Shown here one piece after another: positions 1 to 6,398 of a DNA stretch of 24,491 nucleotides. Source of the stretch: JBGPIT01 sp041485125 (lineage in GTDB: Bacteria > Desulfobacterota > Binatia > UTPRO1). Numbering within the stretch: the stretch's first letter is position 1; every line of letters begins with the position of its first letter. Under the pieces are notes generated by a model, which was given only the letters and a program-made list of their open reading frames with translations, was not told where the DNA came from and ran no database searches. The stretch covers positions 1 through 24,491 of the forward strand of contig JBGPIT010000028.1 of NCBI GenBank assembly GCA_041485125.1, read 5' to 3'. Made by a program: the position numbers and the translations under genes.

Positions 1-847
1 CAAGCTCGTCCTGCACGCCGCGGGCCCCTTCTCCGCCACCGCGGCGGCGATGCTCGACGCCTGCCTCCACTGCGGCGCGCACTACCTCGACCTCTCCGGC
101 GAGATGGCGGTCATCGAGCAGGTCGTCCGCCGCGACGCCGCGGCGCGCGCGCGCCGGATCATGCTGATGCCCGCGACCGGCTTCGACGTGGTGGCGTCGG
201 ATTGCCTCGCCGCGCACGTCGCCGCGCGCCTTCCCAGCGCGACCAGCCTCGCGCTCGGGTTCAGCGGCCTGCGCCTCATGACCCGCGGCTCGGCGAAGAC
301 GATCGTCGAGAACGAGGGCATCTTCGTCCGCCGGAACGGTGCGATCGTCGCGGTGACGCCGGGGTCGATCGAGCGCGACTTCGATTTCGGCGCCGGCCCG
401 CGCCGCGCCCTCAACGTCACCTGGGGCGACGTCGCGTCGGCGTACTACACGACCGGGATTCCCAACGTCGAAGTCTACTTCGAAGCGACGCCGATGCTGC
501 GGAGCGTGCTCGCGGCGAGTCGCTTCCTCGGGCCGATGCTGCGCACCGACGCGTCACAGGCGATGCTCAAGCTCTGGGCCGAGCTACTGCCGGCGGGCCC
601 GACCGACGCGGAACGGAGCGCGCAGCGTACGGCGATCGTGGCGGAGGCCCGCGACGCGCACGGGGGCCGCGCCGCCGCGCGCCTGCACGCGCCCGAGCCG
701 TACTCCTTCACCGCGCTCAGCGCCGCGGCGATCGCGCAGCGCGCGCTCGCGGGCGACGTCGAGATCGGCTTTCAAACGCCGGCGCGCGTCTACGGGCCCG
801 ACCTCGCGCTCGCGTTCGACGGCGTCACGCGCGAGGACCTGGCGTGA
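1..847 (+). CDS. Saccharopine dehydrogenase-like NAD(P)-binding oxidoreductase (5' partial)
   Basis: The reading frame is open from base 2 and the start lies outside the window, so the N-terminal Rossmann glycine motif is not visible. The first visible residues, HAAGPFSATAAAMLDACLH, match the late part of the NADP-binding fold of the saccharopine dehydrogenase-like / trans-acting enoyl reductase family. They are followed by HYLDLSGE, typical of that family. The C-terminus carries a GFQTPARVYGPD stretch also found in these proteins. Members reduce or oxidise diverse substrates, including lipid intermediates, so the substrate here is unknown; true saccharopine dehydrogenase activity is unlikely. 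The TGA stop at 845-847 overlaps the GTG start of the next gene (844-846), which indicates translational coupling in a four-gene operon with an FAD oxidoreductase, a phasin-like protein and a prenyl diphosphate synthase. The family call is fairly secure; the role in prenyl-lipid metabolism is inferred from context. Confidence 0.82.
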   Translation, partial: KLVLHAAGPFSATAAAMLDACLHCGAHYLDLSGEMAVIEQVVRRDAAARARRIMLMPATGFDVVASDCLAAHVAARLPSATSLALGFSGLRLMTRGSAKTIVENEGIFVRRNGAIVAVTPGSIERDFDFGAGPRRALNVTWGDVASAYYTTGIPNVEVYFEATPMLRSVLAASRFLGPMLRTDASQAMLKLWAELLPAGPTDAERSAQRTAIVAEARDAHGGRAAARLHAPEPYSFTALSAAAIAQRALAGDVEIGFQTPARVYGPDLALAFDGVTREDLA

Positions 848-3012
848 GCACGGGCGACGCCGGCCGACCGATCAAGGTCGCCGTGATCGGCGGCGGCTGC
901 GCCGGCATGACCGCCGCCTTCGAGCTCTCGCGGCCGGAGCACGCCGGCCGGTACGAGGTCACGGTCTACCAAGTCGGGTGGCGCCTGGGCGGCAAGGGCG
1001 CGTCGGGACGAGGCCCGTCCGGACGCATCGAGGAGCACGGTCTCCATTTGTGGATGGGCTTCTACGAGAACGCCTTCCGTCTCATGCGGGACTGCTACGA
1101 GGAGCTCGGCCGCGACCCCGCCGCGTGCCCGATCGCGACCTGGCAGGATGCGTTCGCGCCGGCGCCGTTCGCGGGGGTCGCCGATCGCTCGTCGAGCGGG
1201 CGATGGATCCCGTGGATGGCGGATCTGCCGCGCACCGAGGGGCTTCCCGGCGACCACTACCCGACGCCGCCGCGCTGGACGGTCGCCGACTATTTCGCGC
1301 GCACGGTCGCACTTCTACGAACCCTCTTCACGACCTTGCAGTCGGGCGAGCGCGGCGCGGCGCCGGACGCGCCGGCGAGCGGCGCGTCGACGTGGAGCCG
1401 CGACGCGATCCTCGATCGCATCACGAGCGTGCTCAAGTACGGCGAGCTGGCGACGCTCGCGGCGCTGGTCGAGGCGGTCGAGCTGCTCGAGACCATGAGC
1501 GGCGGCTTGTCACGCTTCCCCGACAGTCTCGTCGTGCGCTTCGTCGACACGATCGCGCGCGGCGCGCGTGCCCAGATCGCGTCGCGCGCCGAGGCCGATC
1601 TCGAGATCCGGCGGGTGTGGACGATCGCCGACCTCACGCTCGCGACCATGCGCGGCATCGTCCGCTTCAGCCTGATGACCGACCCGCGCGGCTTCGACGC
1701 GATCGACGAGTACGACTGCCGCGAGTGGCTGATGCTGAACGGCGCGTCGGAGCAGTCGGTGAGCTCCGGCTACATGCGCGCGATCTACGACTTCGGGTTC
1801 TCCTACGAGGACGGCGACCCCGCCAAGCCGCGCATCGCCGCCGGCCAGGCGCTGCGCAGCATGCTGCGCGCCTTCTTCACCTACCGCGGCGCGTTCTTCT
1901 GGCGCATGCAGGCGGGGATGGGCGACGTGGTCTTCGCGCCGCTCTACGAGGTGCTGGTCGCGCGCGGCGTCCGCTTCGCGTTCTTCCATCGCCTCGAGAA
2001 CGTCCGGCTCGTCGACCCGGTACGGCTGCGCGTCGGCGAGGTACCGTACGTCGCGGCGCTCGACTTCGACGTCCAGGCGGAGGTGATCGGCGGCGGCGCG
2101 TACCGGCCGCTGGTCGACGTGCGCGGCCTGCCCTGCTGGCCGTCGGCGCCCAACTGGTCGCAGCTCGTCGACGGCGAGCGCTCGGCGCGCGACGGGTGGG
2201 AGCTCGAGTCGCATTGGGACCGGCGGAGAGCGCGGACGCGGACGCTCGAGGTCGGCACCGACTTCGACCTGGTGGTGCTCGGGGTCGGCGTCGGCGCGGT
2301 GCCGTACGTCTGCGGCGAGCTGGTCGCCCGCGATCCACGCTGGCGCGCGATGGTCGACCACGTGAAGACGGTCGCGACGCAAGCGTTCCAGACGTGGATG
2401 GGCGTCGACATGGAGGAGCTCGGCTGGGCGCCTGGTCAGATCGTGCTCTCCGGGTTCGTCGAGCCGTTCGACACCTGGGCCGACATGCGCCATCTGGTCG
2501 CGCGCGAGGACTGGGCGGTGCCGCCGCGCGCGCTCGCGTACTTCTGCAACGCGTTGCCGGACGGCCCCGGCGCGGCGCACCGCGCCGACGTCGGCTACCC
2601 GCGGACGCAGCGCGAGCAAGTGCGTCGGAACGCAATCCGCTTCCTCAACTGCGACGTCGTTCACCTCTGGCCCAAGGCGGCGCGGCCGACGGGAGGCTTC
2701 CGCTGGGACGTCCTGGTCGCGCCCGACGGCGAGACGGCCGGCGAGCCGAACGAGGCGCGTTTCGCCTCGCAGTTCTGGACCGCGAACGTGAACCCGTCCG
2801 ACCGCTACGCGCTGACGCTGCCGGGAAGCAGCGTGTACCGGATCTCGCCGCTCGATCGCAGCTACGACAACCTCACCGTCGCCGGCGATTGGACCTCGTG
2901 CGGCTTCAACGCCGGCTGCGTCGAGGCCGCCGTGATGTCGGGGATGCTGGCGGCGCACGCGATCTCGCGGTCGCCGGCGCTCGAGGCGATCGTCGGCTAC
3001 GACCATCCATGA
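844..3012 (+). CDS. FAD-dependent oxidoreductase, desaturase/amine-oxidase-like
   Basis: This 722-residue protein starts with GTG at 844, overlapping the upstream stop. An ATG-initiated extension is not needed, because the Rossmann motif begins at once: IKVAVIGGGCAGM at about residues 10-22. The second FAD-contacting segment is VYQVGWRLGGKGAS (41-54), followed by EEHGLHLWMGFYENAF (63-78), which resembles the region after the FAD motif in carotenoid desaturase and hydroxysqualene dehydroxylase-like enzymes. The C-terminus has the flavin-closing motif NLTVAGDWTSCGFNAGCVEA (about 676-695). At 722 residues it is much longer than typical phytoene desaturases (about 500), with a large central substrate domain. 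No signal peptide is seen. Adjacency to a polyprenyl diphosphate synthase suggests a prenyl or terpenoid substrate, but a different lipid or amine substrate remains possible. Confidence 0.85.
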   Translation: MSTGDAGRPIKVAVIGGGCAGMTAAFELSRPEHAGRYEVTVYQVGWRLGGKGASGRGPSGRIEEHGLHLWMGFYENAFRLMRDCYEELGRDPAACPIATWQDAFAPAPFAGVADRSSSGRWIPWMADLPRTEGLPGDHYPTPPRWTVADYFARTVALLRTLFTTLQSGERGAAPDAPASGASTWSRDAILDRITSVLKYGELATLAALVEAVELLETMSGGLSRFPDSLVVRFVDTIARGARAQIASRAEADLEIRRVWTIADLTLATMRGIVRFSLMTDPRGFDAIDEYDCREWLMLNGASEQSVSSGYMRAIYDFGFSYEDGDPAKPRIAAGQALRSMLRAFFTYRGAFFWRMQAGMGDVVFAPLYEVLVARGVRFAFFHRLENVRLVDPVRLRVGEVPYVAALDFDVQAEVIGGGAYRPLVDVRGLPCWPSAPNWSQLVDGERSARDGWELESHWDRRRARTRTLEVGTDFDLVVLGVGVGAVPYVCGELVARDPRWRAMVDHVKTVATQAFQTWMGVDMEELGWAPGQIVLSGFVEPFDTWADMRHLVAREDWAVPPRALAYFCNALPDGPGAAHRADVGYPRTQREQVRRNAIRFLNCDVVHLWPKAARPTGGFRWDVLVAPDGETAGEPNEARFASQFWTANVNPSDRYALTLPGSSVYRISPLDRSYDNLTVAGDWTSCGFNAGCVEAAVMSGMLAAHAISRSPALEAIVGYDHP

Positions 3013-3017
3013 AGGAG
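3012..3017 (+). promoter_or_regulatory. Shine-Dalgarno sequence choosing the GTG start at 3024
   Basis: AAGGAG lies 6 nt before GTG 3024. The alternative ATG at 3009 overlaps the upstream stop as ATGA but has no ribosome-binding sequence ahead of it. This favours 3024, although initiation at 3009 by termination-reinitiation cannot be excluded. Confidence 0.6.
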
Positions 3018-3023
3018 ACGCGC

Positions 3024-3827
3024 GTGAACGACGAACAGGATCGCATCAAGCGACCGCAACCCGAGCGGGTGCAGCCGTTTCGGAGCTGGTCGACGTTGTT
3101 GACCGGCGCACCCGCCCGCACCGCCGCGGACGAGCGGCGTGACGATGGAACGAGCGGGCAGCGTCGCGAACAGCGGGCGGACGCGCCGGACCCGCCGTCG
3201 TTCAACGACGTCGTCGCGCGCTCGGTCGACATCGGCTACCGCGTGATCGACGAGTACATGCGTCAGGGGCAGAAGGCGGCGCAGCGGTTCAGCGAGCGCT
3301 CGTTCGGCCCCGACGCGGTGGTGAACGACGTCCGCGAGGTCGCCGACCGGATGGCGCAGCAGGCCTCCGAGGTGCTCGGCCTGTGGTTCCAGTTCCTGGA
3401 GATGGTGAGCGCCAGTGGCGTGATGCGGCCGATGACCGACGCGCTCGACCCGACGCGTGCAACGACGCCGCCGTCCGCATCTCCAGGGGCGGCAGCGGCG
3501 GAGAACGGCGCCCGTGCGCGTCCGGCCGACGCTGCCCGGGTTCGCGTCGAGGTGACGTCGCCCTATCCGACCGAGGTCGCGGTCGAGCTTCGCGCCGCTG
3601 CCGGCAGCGGGCCGTACATCGTCCATGCGTTGCGCGCGGCCGATGCCGACAAGCCGCGGCTCACCGAAATCGCGTTGATCGCGGCGCCGGCTGGTGGCGA
3701 CGAGGGCCCGCGCTTGCGCGTGCGCGTGCCGCAGGACCAACCGAGCGGTATCTACAACGGCTTGATCGTCGACGAGACCACCAGCCGTCCGGTCGGCACC
3801 GTCAGCGTGCGCGTCGCGCGGGAATGA
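3024..3827 (+). CDS. Phasin-like helical protein with C-terminal beta domain
   Basis: This 267-residue protein is not a named family that I can assign with certainty. Residues 1-57 are charged, Pro/Arg-rich and probably disordered. Residues 60-135 form an amphipathic helical region (VVARSVDIGYRVIDEYMRQG, then VNDVREVADRMAQQASEVLG) that resembles phasins, the coat proteins of polyhydroxyalkanoate granules. A Pro/Ala linker (143-170) leads to a beta-rich domain (172-267) containing VRVEVTSP, LRVRVP, GIYNGLIVDETT and GTVSVRVA. A Shine-Dalgarno AAGGAG supports the GTG start; ATG 3009 would add five residues. The stop overlaps the ATG of the prenyl synthase gene. The protein facing the operon at 4934-5431 has the same two-part layout, which suggests a family rather than a chance ORF. 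A surface-coating or scaffolding role for a lipid body or enzyme complex is inference. Confidence 0.72.
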   Translation: MNDEQDRIKRPQPERVQPFRSWSTLLTGAPARTAADERRDDGTSGQRREQRADAPDPPSFNDVVARSVDIGYRVIDEYMRQGQKAAQRFSERSFGPDAVVNDVREVADRMAQQASEVLGLWFQFLEMVSASGVMRPMTDALDPTRATTPPSASPGAAAAENGARARPADAARVRVEVTSPYPTEVAVELRAAAGSGPYIVHALRAADADKPRLTEIALIAAPAGGDEGPRLRVRVPQDQPSGIYNGLIVDETTSRPVGTVSVRVARE

Positions 3828-4900
3828 TCGAAGGCGGCACGATCGACGACGGCGCCGGGCGCGCATCACGCGCGGCCGGCCCGGATCTCGTCGCGGTGAT
3901 GCTCAAGGAGTACGGCGACGTCACGCGCGTCGCGCTCTGCGACTACCTCCGGCCGCGCGAGCCGCGCCGGCACCTCTACAACCTCGTCGCCGACTATCCG
4001 CGGCGCGGCGGCCGCATGCTGCGACCGAGCCTCTGCATCGCGACCGCCCGTGCCTTCGGCGCGCGCTTGGAAGAGGCCGTCCACGCCGCGGTCGCGCTCG
4101 AGCTCTTCCACAACGCCTTCCTGGTGCACGACGACGTCGAGGACGAGAGCGACGCGCGGCGCGGGCAGCCCACCTTGCACGCGATGCACGGCGTGCCGGT
4201 CGCGGTGAACGTCGGCGACGCGCTCACGCTTCTCGGCCTGCGCGCCCTGATCGACGCGCGCGAGACGCTCGGACCGCGCCTCGCGATGGCGGTGCTCGAG
4301 CAGGCGGAGCGCATGGCGCGGGAGTCGGTCGAGGGGCAGGCGATCGAGCTCGGCTGGCGGCGCGACAACGTCGGCACGCTCTCCGACGCCGACTACTTCG
4401 AGATGGTCCTCAAGAAGACCTGCTGGTACACGACGATCTACCCGAGCCGCGTCGGCGCGCTGATCGGCTCGCGCAGCGACCGTGGTCTCGACCGCTTCAC
4501 GCGCTTCGGCTTCTTCCTCGGCGCCGCGTTCCAGATCCAGGACGATCTCCTCAACCTCGAAGGCGACGAGGCACTTTACGGCAAGGAGCTGAACGGCGAC
4601 ATCCTCGAGGGCAAGCGCACCCTCATGCTGATCCATCTGCTGCGCTACGGCCTGGCTGAAGACCGGCTCCGCCTGGTCGAGTTCCTCGCCACCCCGCGCG
4701 GCGAGCGCCGCGACGACGACGTCGTCTGGGTGCGGAGCCGCATGGACGCGCACGGATCGATCGCCTACGCACGCCAGATCGCGCACGCGCTCGCCGGCGC
4801 GGCGCTGCACGAGTTCGAGCTGGTCTATCGCGAGGTGCCGGACTCGCGCGACAAGCGCTTCATCCACGCGATGGTCACCTGGGTGCTGGCGCGCGCCTGA
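3824..4900 (+). CDS. Polyprenyl diphosphate synthase (trans-isoprenyl diphosphate synthase)
   Basis: This 358-residue protein starts at ATG 3824, overlapping the upstream stop as ATGA. It condenses isopentenyl diphosphate with an allylic diphosphate to build a linear prenyl chain. The first aspartate-rich motif is DDVED (103-107) in LVHDDVEDESDARRG. An RGGRMLRPSL segment (61-70) corresponds to the region that binds isopentenyl diphosphate. The second motif is QIQDDLLNLEGD (237-248), in which the usual last Asp of DDxxD is Asn (DDLLN). The EGKRTLMLIH block (262-271) is also family-typical. Length matches the family (about 300-360). Chain length cannot be read securely: residues just before DDVED are ELFHNAFLVH, which fits a geranylgeranyl or medium-chain product. 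It is the last gene of the operon and is followed by a strong GC hairpin. Confidence 0.93.
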   Translation: MIEGGTIDDGAGRASRAAGPDLVAVMLKEYGDVTRVALCDYLRPREPRRHLYNLVADYPRRGGRMLRPSLCIATARAFGARLEEAVHAAVALELFHNAFLVHDDVEDESDARRGQPTLHAMHGVPVAVNVGDALTLLGLRALIDARETLGPRLAMAVLEQAERMARESVEGQAIELGWRRDNVGTLSDADYFEMVLKKTCWYTTIYPSRVGALIGSRSDRGLDRFTRFGFFLGAAFQIQDDLLNLEGDEALYGKELNGDILEGKRTLMLIHLLRYGLAEDRLRLVEFLATPRGERRDDDVVWVRSRMDAHGSIAYARQIAHALAGAALHEFELVYREVPDSRDKRFIHAMVTWVLARA

Positions 4901-4902
4901 CC

Positions 4903-4931
4903 CGGCGGCGCCCCGCGAGCTCGCGCCGCCG
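4903..4931. terminator. GC hairpin between convergent genes
   Basis: CGGCGGCGC (4903-4911) pairs perfectly with GCGCCGCCG (4923-4931), giving a 9-bp all-GC stem with an 11-nt loop. It fills the 33-bp gap between the prenyl synthase operon and the convergent minus-strand gene. No T tract follows on either strand, so termination is inferred from position and stem strength. Confidence 0.5.
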
Positions 4932-4933
4932 CG

Positions 4934-5431
4934 TCAGGCTGCGACGTCGACGCGGATCTTCGCGACCTCGTCGCCGGTGTCGGTGCGGTGCACGTTGCCG
5001 AGGTACGTGCCGGTCGTGAGCGGCGTCGTCAGGTTGTCGAGCCGCACCACCAGCATGTCGCCGTTGGCGACGATCGTCGCGGTGACCTTCGAGGCGGGAA
5101 TCGTCGCGCTCGAGGTCACCTCGATCAGGCTCGACGAGGCGACCGCGATCACGCCGTGGTTCGGGATGTTGATCGCCTGGACCGCCTGCGTGTCGGTCGG
5201 CGTGAGCGTGAAGGCAACCAGGCGCTTGCGGTCGCTGACGAGCTCGTAGGGCTTACGAAGCACGTTGGCGAGGCCCATCCACGAGTCCAGCACGTCCGAG
5301 AGGTAGCGGTTGACGGTGTAGTCACGGGTGCTGATCTCGTCCAAGGCGCGGTTCAGGCGGTCGTACGAATTGTTGATGTAGTCCGTGTAGGTGCTCTGCA
5401 GCTCGCCCGCGTAGTTGATTCCGTCCGCCAT
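4934..5431 (-). CDS. Small phasin-like protein with C-terminal beta domain
   Basis: This 165-residue protein starts at ATG 5431 behind GGAGGT with a 5-nt spacing and has a good promoter upstream. Residues 1-66 are predicted helical and amphipathic (YTDYINNSYDRLNRALDEIS, then YLSDVLDSWMGLANVLRKPY). Residues 70-165 are beta-rich and contain MLVVRLDNL, GTYLGNVHRTDTG and VAKIRVDVAA. The order and spacing mirror the larger protein at 3024-3827: tyrosine- and aspartate-rich helices, then a beta domain with a G-x-Y-x-G turn before a final VxV strand. No signal peptide or membrane segment is present. Its position convergent with the prenyl operon suggests a shared process. I do not recognise a named family; phasin-like is a structural analogy, and granule or lipid-body association is only an inference. 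Confidence 0.78.
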   Translation of the reverse strand: MADGINYAGELQSTYTDYINNSYDRLNRALDEISTRDYTVNRYLSDVLDSWMGLANVLRKPYELVSDRKRLVAFTLTPTDTQAVQAINIPNHGVIAVASSSLIEVTSSATIPASKVTATIVANGDMLVVRLDNLTTPLTTGTYLGNVHRTDTGDEVAKIRVDVAA

Positions 5432-5436
5432 GACTC

Positions 5437-5442
5437 ACCTCC
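5437..5442 (-). promoter_or_regulatory. Strong Shine-Dalgarno for the small phasin-like gene
   Basis: Read on the minus strand, GGAGGT lies 5 nt before ATG 5431. This is among the closest matches to the anti-Shine-Dalgarno complement in the window and suggests high translation, as expected of an abundant structural protein. Confidence 0.65.
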
Positions 5443-5455
5443 ATGCGTTCGATCG

Positions 5456-5485
5456 TTCATACCAAGTGCGGCCGCGCATTGTCGA
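5456..5485 (-). promoter_or_regulatory. Predicted sigma70-type promoter of the small phasin-like gene
   Basis: On the minus strand, TCGACA (5485-5480, five of six matches to the -35 consensus) is followed after 18 nt by TATGAA (5461-5456, four of six matches to the -10 box). The implied transcript start is close to the GGAGGT ribosome site. The match is notable in such GC-rich DNA but is unverified. Confidence 0.5.
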
Positions 5486-5498
5486 CGCCGTTCCGTGC

Positions 5499-6299
5499 TC
5501 AGGGCGCGCTCGGGCAGAGCGGCGCCGGCGGTGTGACGTGCAGCCGCTCGGGCGGCGCGCACTTCGGGCATTCGACGCTGCCGGTCATGCCGCAGCAGAC
5601 CTCGTGGTCGCGGATGTCGTCGATCATCGCGCGCATGCCGGCCTCGACCCACGCGTTCACGCCGAGACCGTCGGCGAAGCGCAGATACTTGACGCCTTTC
5701 AGCACCGAGCCGGCCCCGTCTTGCTGGAGCGCCGTGAAGCCGCAATCCCAGGTGATGCCGCCCGGTCCGTCGGTGCAATTCACGCGGTGGTCGATCGAGT
5801 CGCAGAGGCCGTAGTCGTAGCGAAGGGACGTTGCGGTGCGGACGGCGGCGATCTCGAGGATGTTCCGGAAGCGCGACTGGTTCGGATCGCAGGCCTGCGT
5901 CGGCGGGCTCAGCACGCGAAAGTGCTCGAAGAGCGGCCCCGACCAGGTCGAGCCCGGCGCCGGCGGGCTCGGCAGCGGCGCGGCGTTGCCGGTCGAGCAG
6001 GCGCTCGGCATCGCGACGTTGCTGGCAGCGAAGTCGAGCGGGTTGCAGAACGACCATGACTGCGGATCCGTGAGCGGCGCCAACTCGGCGAACGGCCGGT
6101 CGACCGAGATCATGAAGTAGCCCATGCCGGGGCGACCGCCGGAGGGCGGCTTCACGTCCCACCCCACCAGACACGCACAGCAGCGCCGGCTCGTTCCCGC
6201 CGCCGTCTCGCGCACCAACGACGCGTCGACGCCGGCCCAGACGAGCCATGAGAATGCGATGCAGCCGACGAACCTCGCGAGCCTCCCGCGATCCGCCAT
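5499..6299 (-). CDS. Secreted cysteine-rich hypothetical protein
   Basis: Start chosen at ATG 6299, giving 266 residues. An upstream in-frame ATG at 6338 would add 13 residues ahead of the signal peptide. From 6299 the protein opens with a basic n-region (MADRGRLARF) and a hydrophobic core (VGCIAFSWLVWAGV) ending in a plausible signal peptidase site near VDA. A GAGGGGGGG stretch lies about 8 nt upstream. The mature part holds 14 cysteines, including CCAC, VCCGM and ECPKC clusters and several dispersed single cysteines, which suggests a disulfide-stabilised exported protein. The tail is Pro-rich (PPAPLCPSAP). I recognise no catalytic motif and no named family, and do not assign a function. The downstream gene lies beyond the hairpin-poor gap before 5431, so this is probably monocistronic. 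Confidence 0.72.
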   Translation of the reverse strand: MADRGRLARFVGCIAFSWLVWAGVDASLVRETAAGTSRRCCACLVGWDVKPPSGGRPGMGYFMISVDRPFAELAPLTDPQSWSFCNPLDFAASNVAMPSACSTGNAAPLPSPPAPGSTWSGPLFEHFRVLSPPTQACDPNQSRFRNILEIAAVRTATSLRYDYGLCDSIDHRVNCTDGPGGITWDCGFTALQQDGAGSVLKGVKYLRFADGLGVNAWVEAGMRAMIDDIRDHEVCCGMTGSVECPKCAPPERLHVTPPAPLCPSAP

Positions 6300-6326
6300 C
6301 GAACGGCCCCCCCTCGGCGGCGCGGT

Positions 6327-6332
6327 ATTATC
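6327..6332 (-). promoter_or_regulatory. Possible -10 box for the Cys-rich secreted gene
   Basis: On the minus strand GATAAT (five of six matches to TATAAT) lies 27 nt upstream of the chosen ATG at 6299. No convincing -35 hexamer is found at the right spacing, so this is a weak call. The 99-bp gap 6300-6398 otherwise shows nothing. Confidence 0.3.
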
Positions 6333-6398
6333 GGGCATCGCGCGCTGCGATCCAGAGCTCCGACGCGGAGTGGTTCAGAATGACGCGACTATTCCGCT

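Noticed and set aside
1510..3006. 498-residue minus-strand open frame opposite the FAD oxidoreductase
   Set aside because: Arg/Val/Asp/Ala-rich low-information sequence with no motif; a shadow of codon bias on the real plus-strand gene.
978..3008. N-terminal extension of the phasin-like gene back to 978
   Set aside because: The frame is open upstream but overlaps the FAD oxidoreductase fully and is Arg/Pro/Ala-rich; a ribosome site and coupled start near 3024 mark the true beginning.
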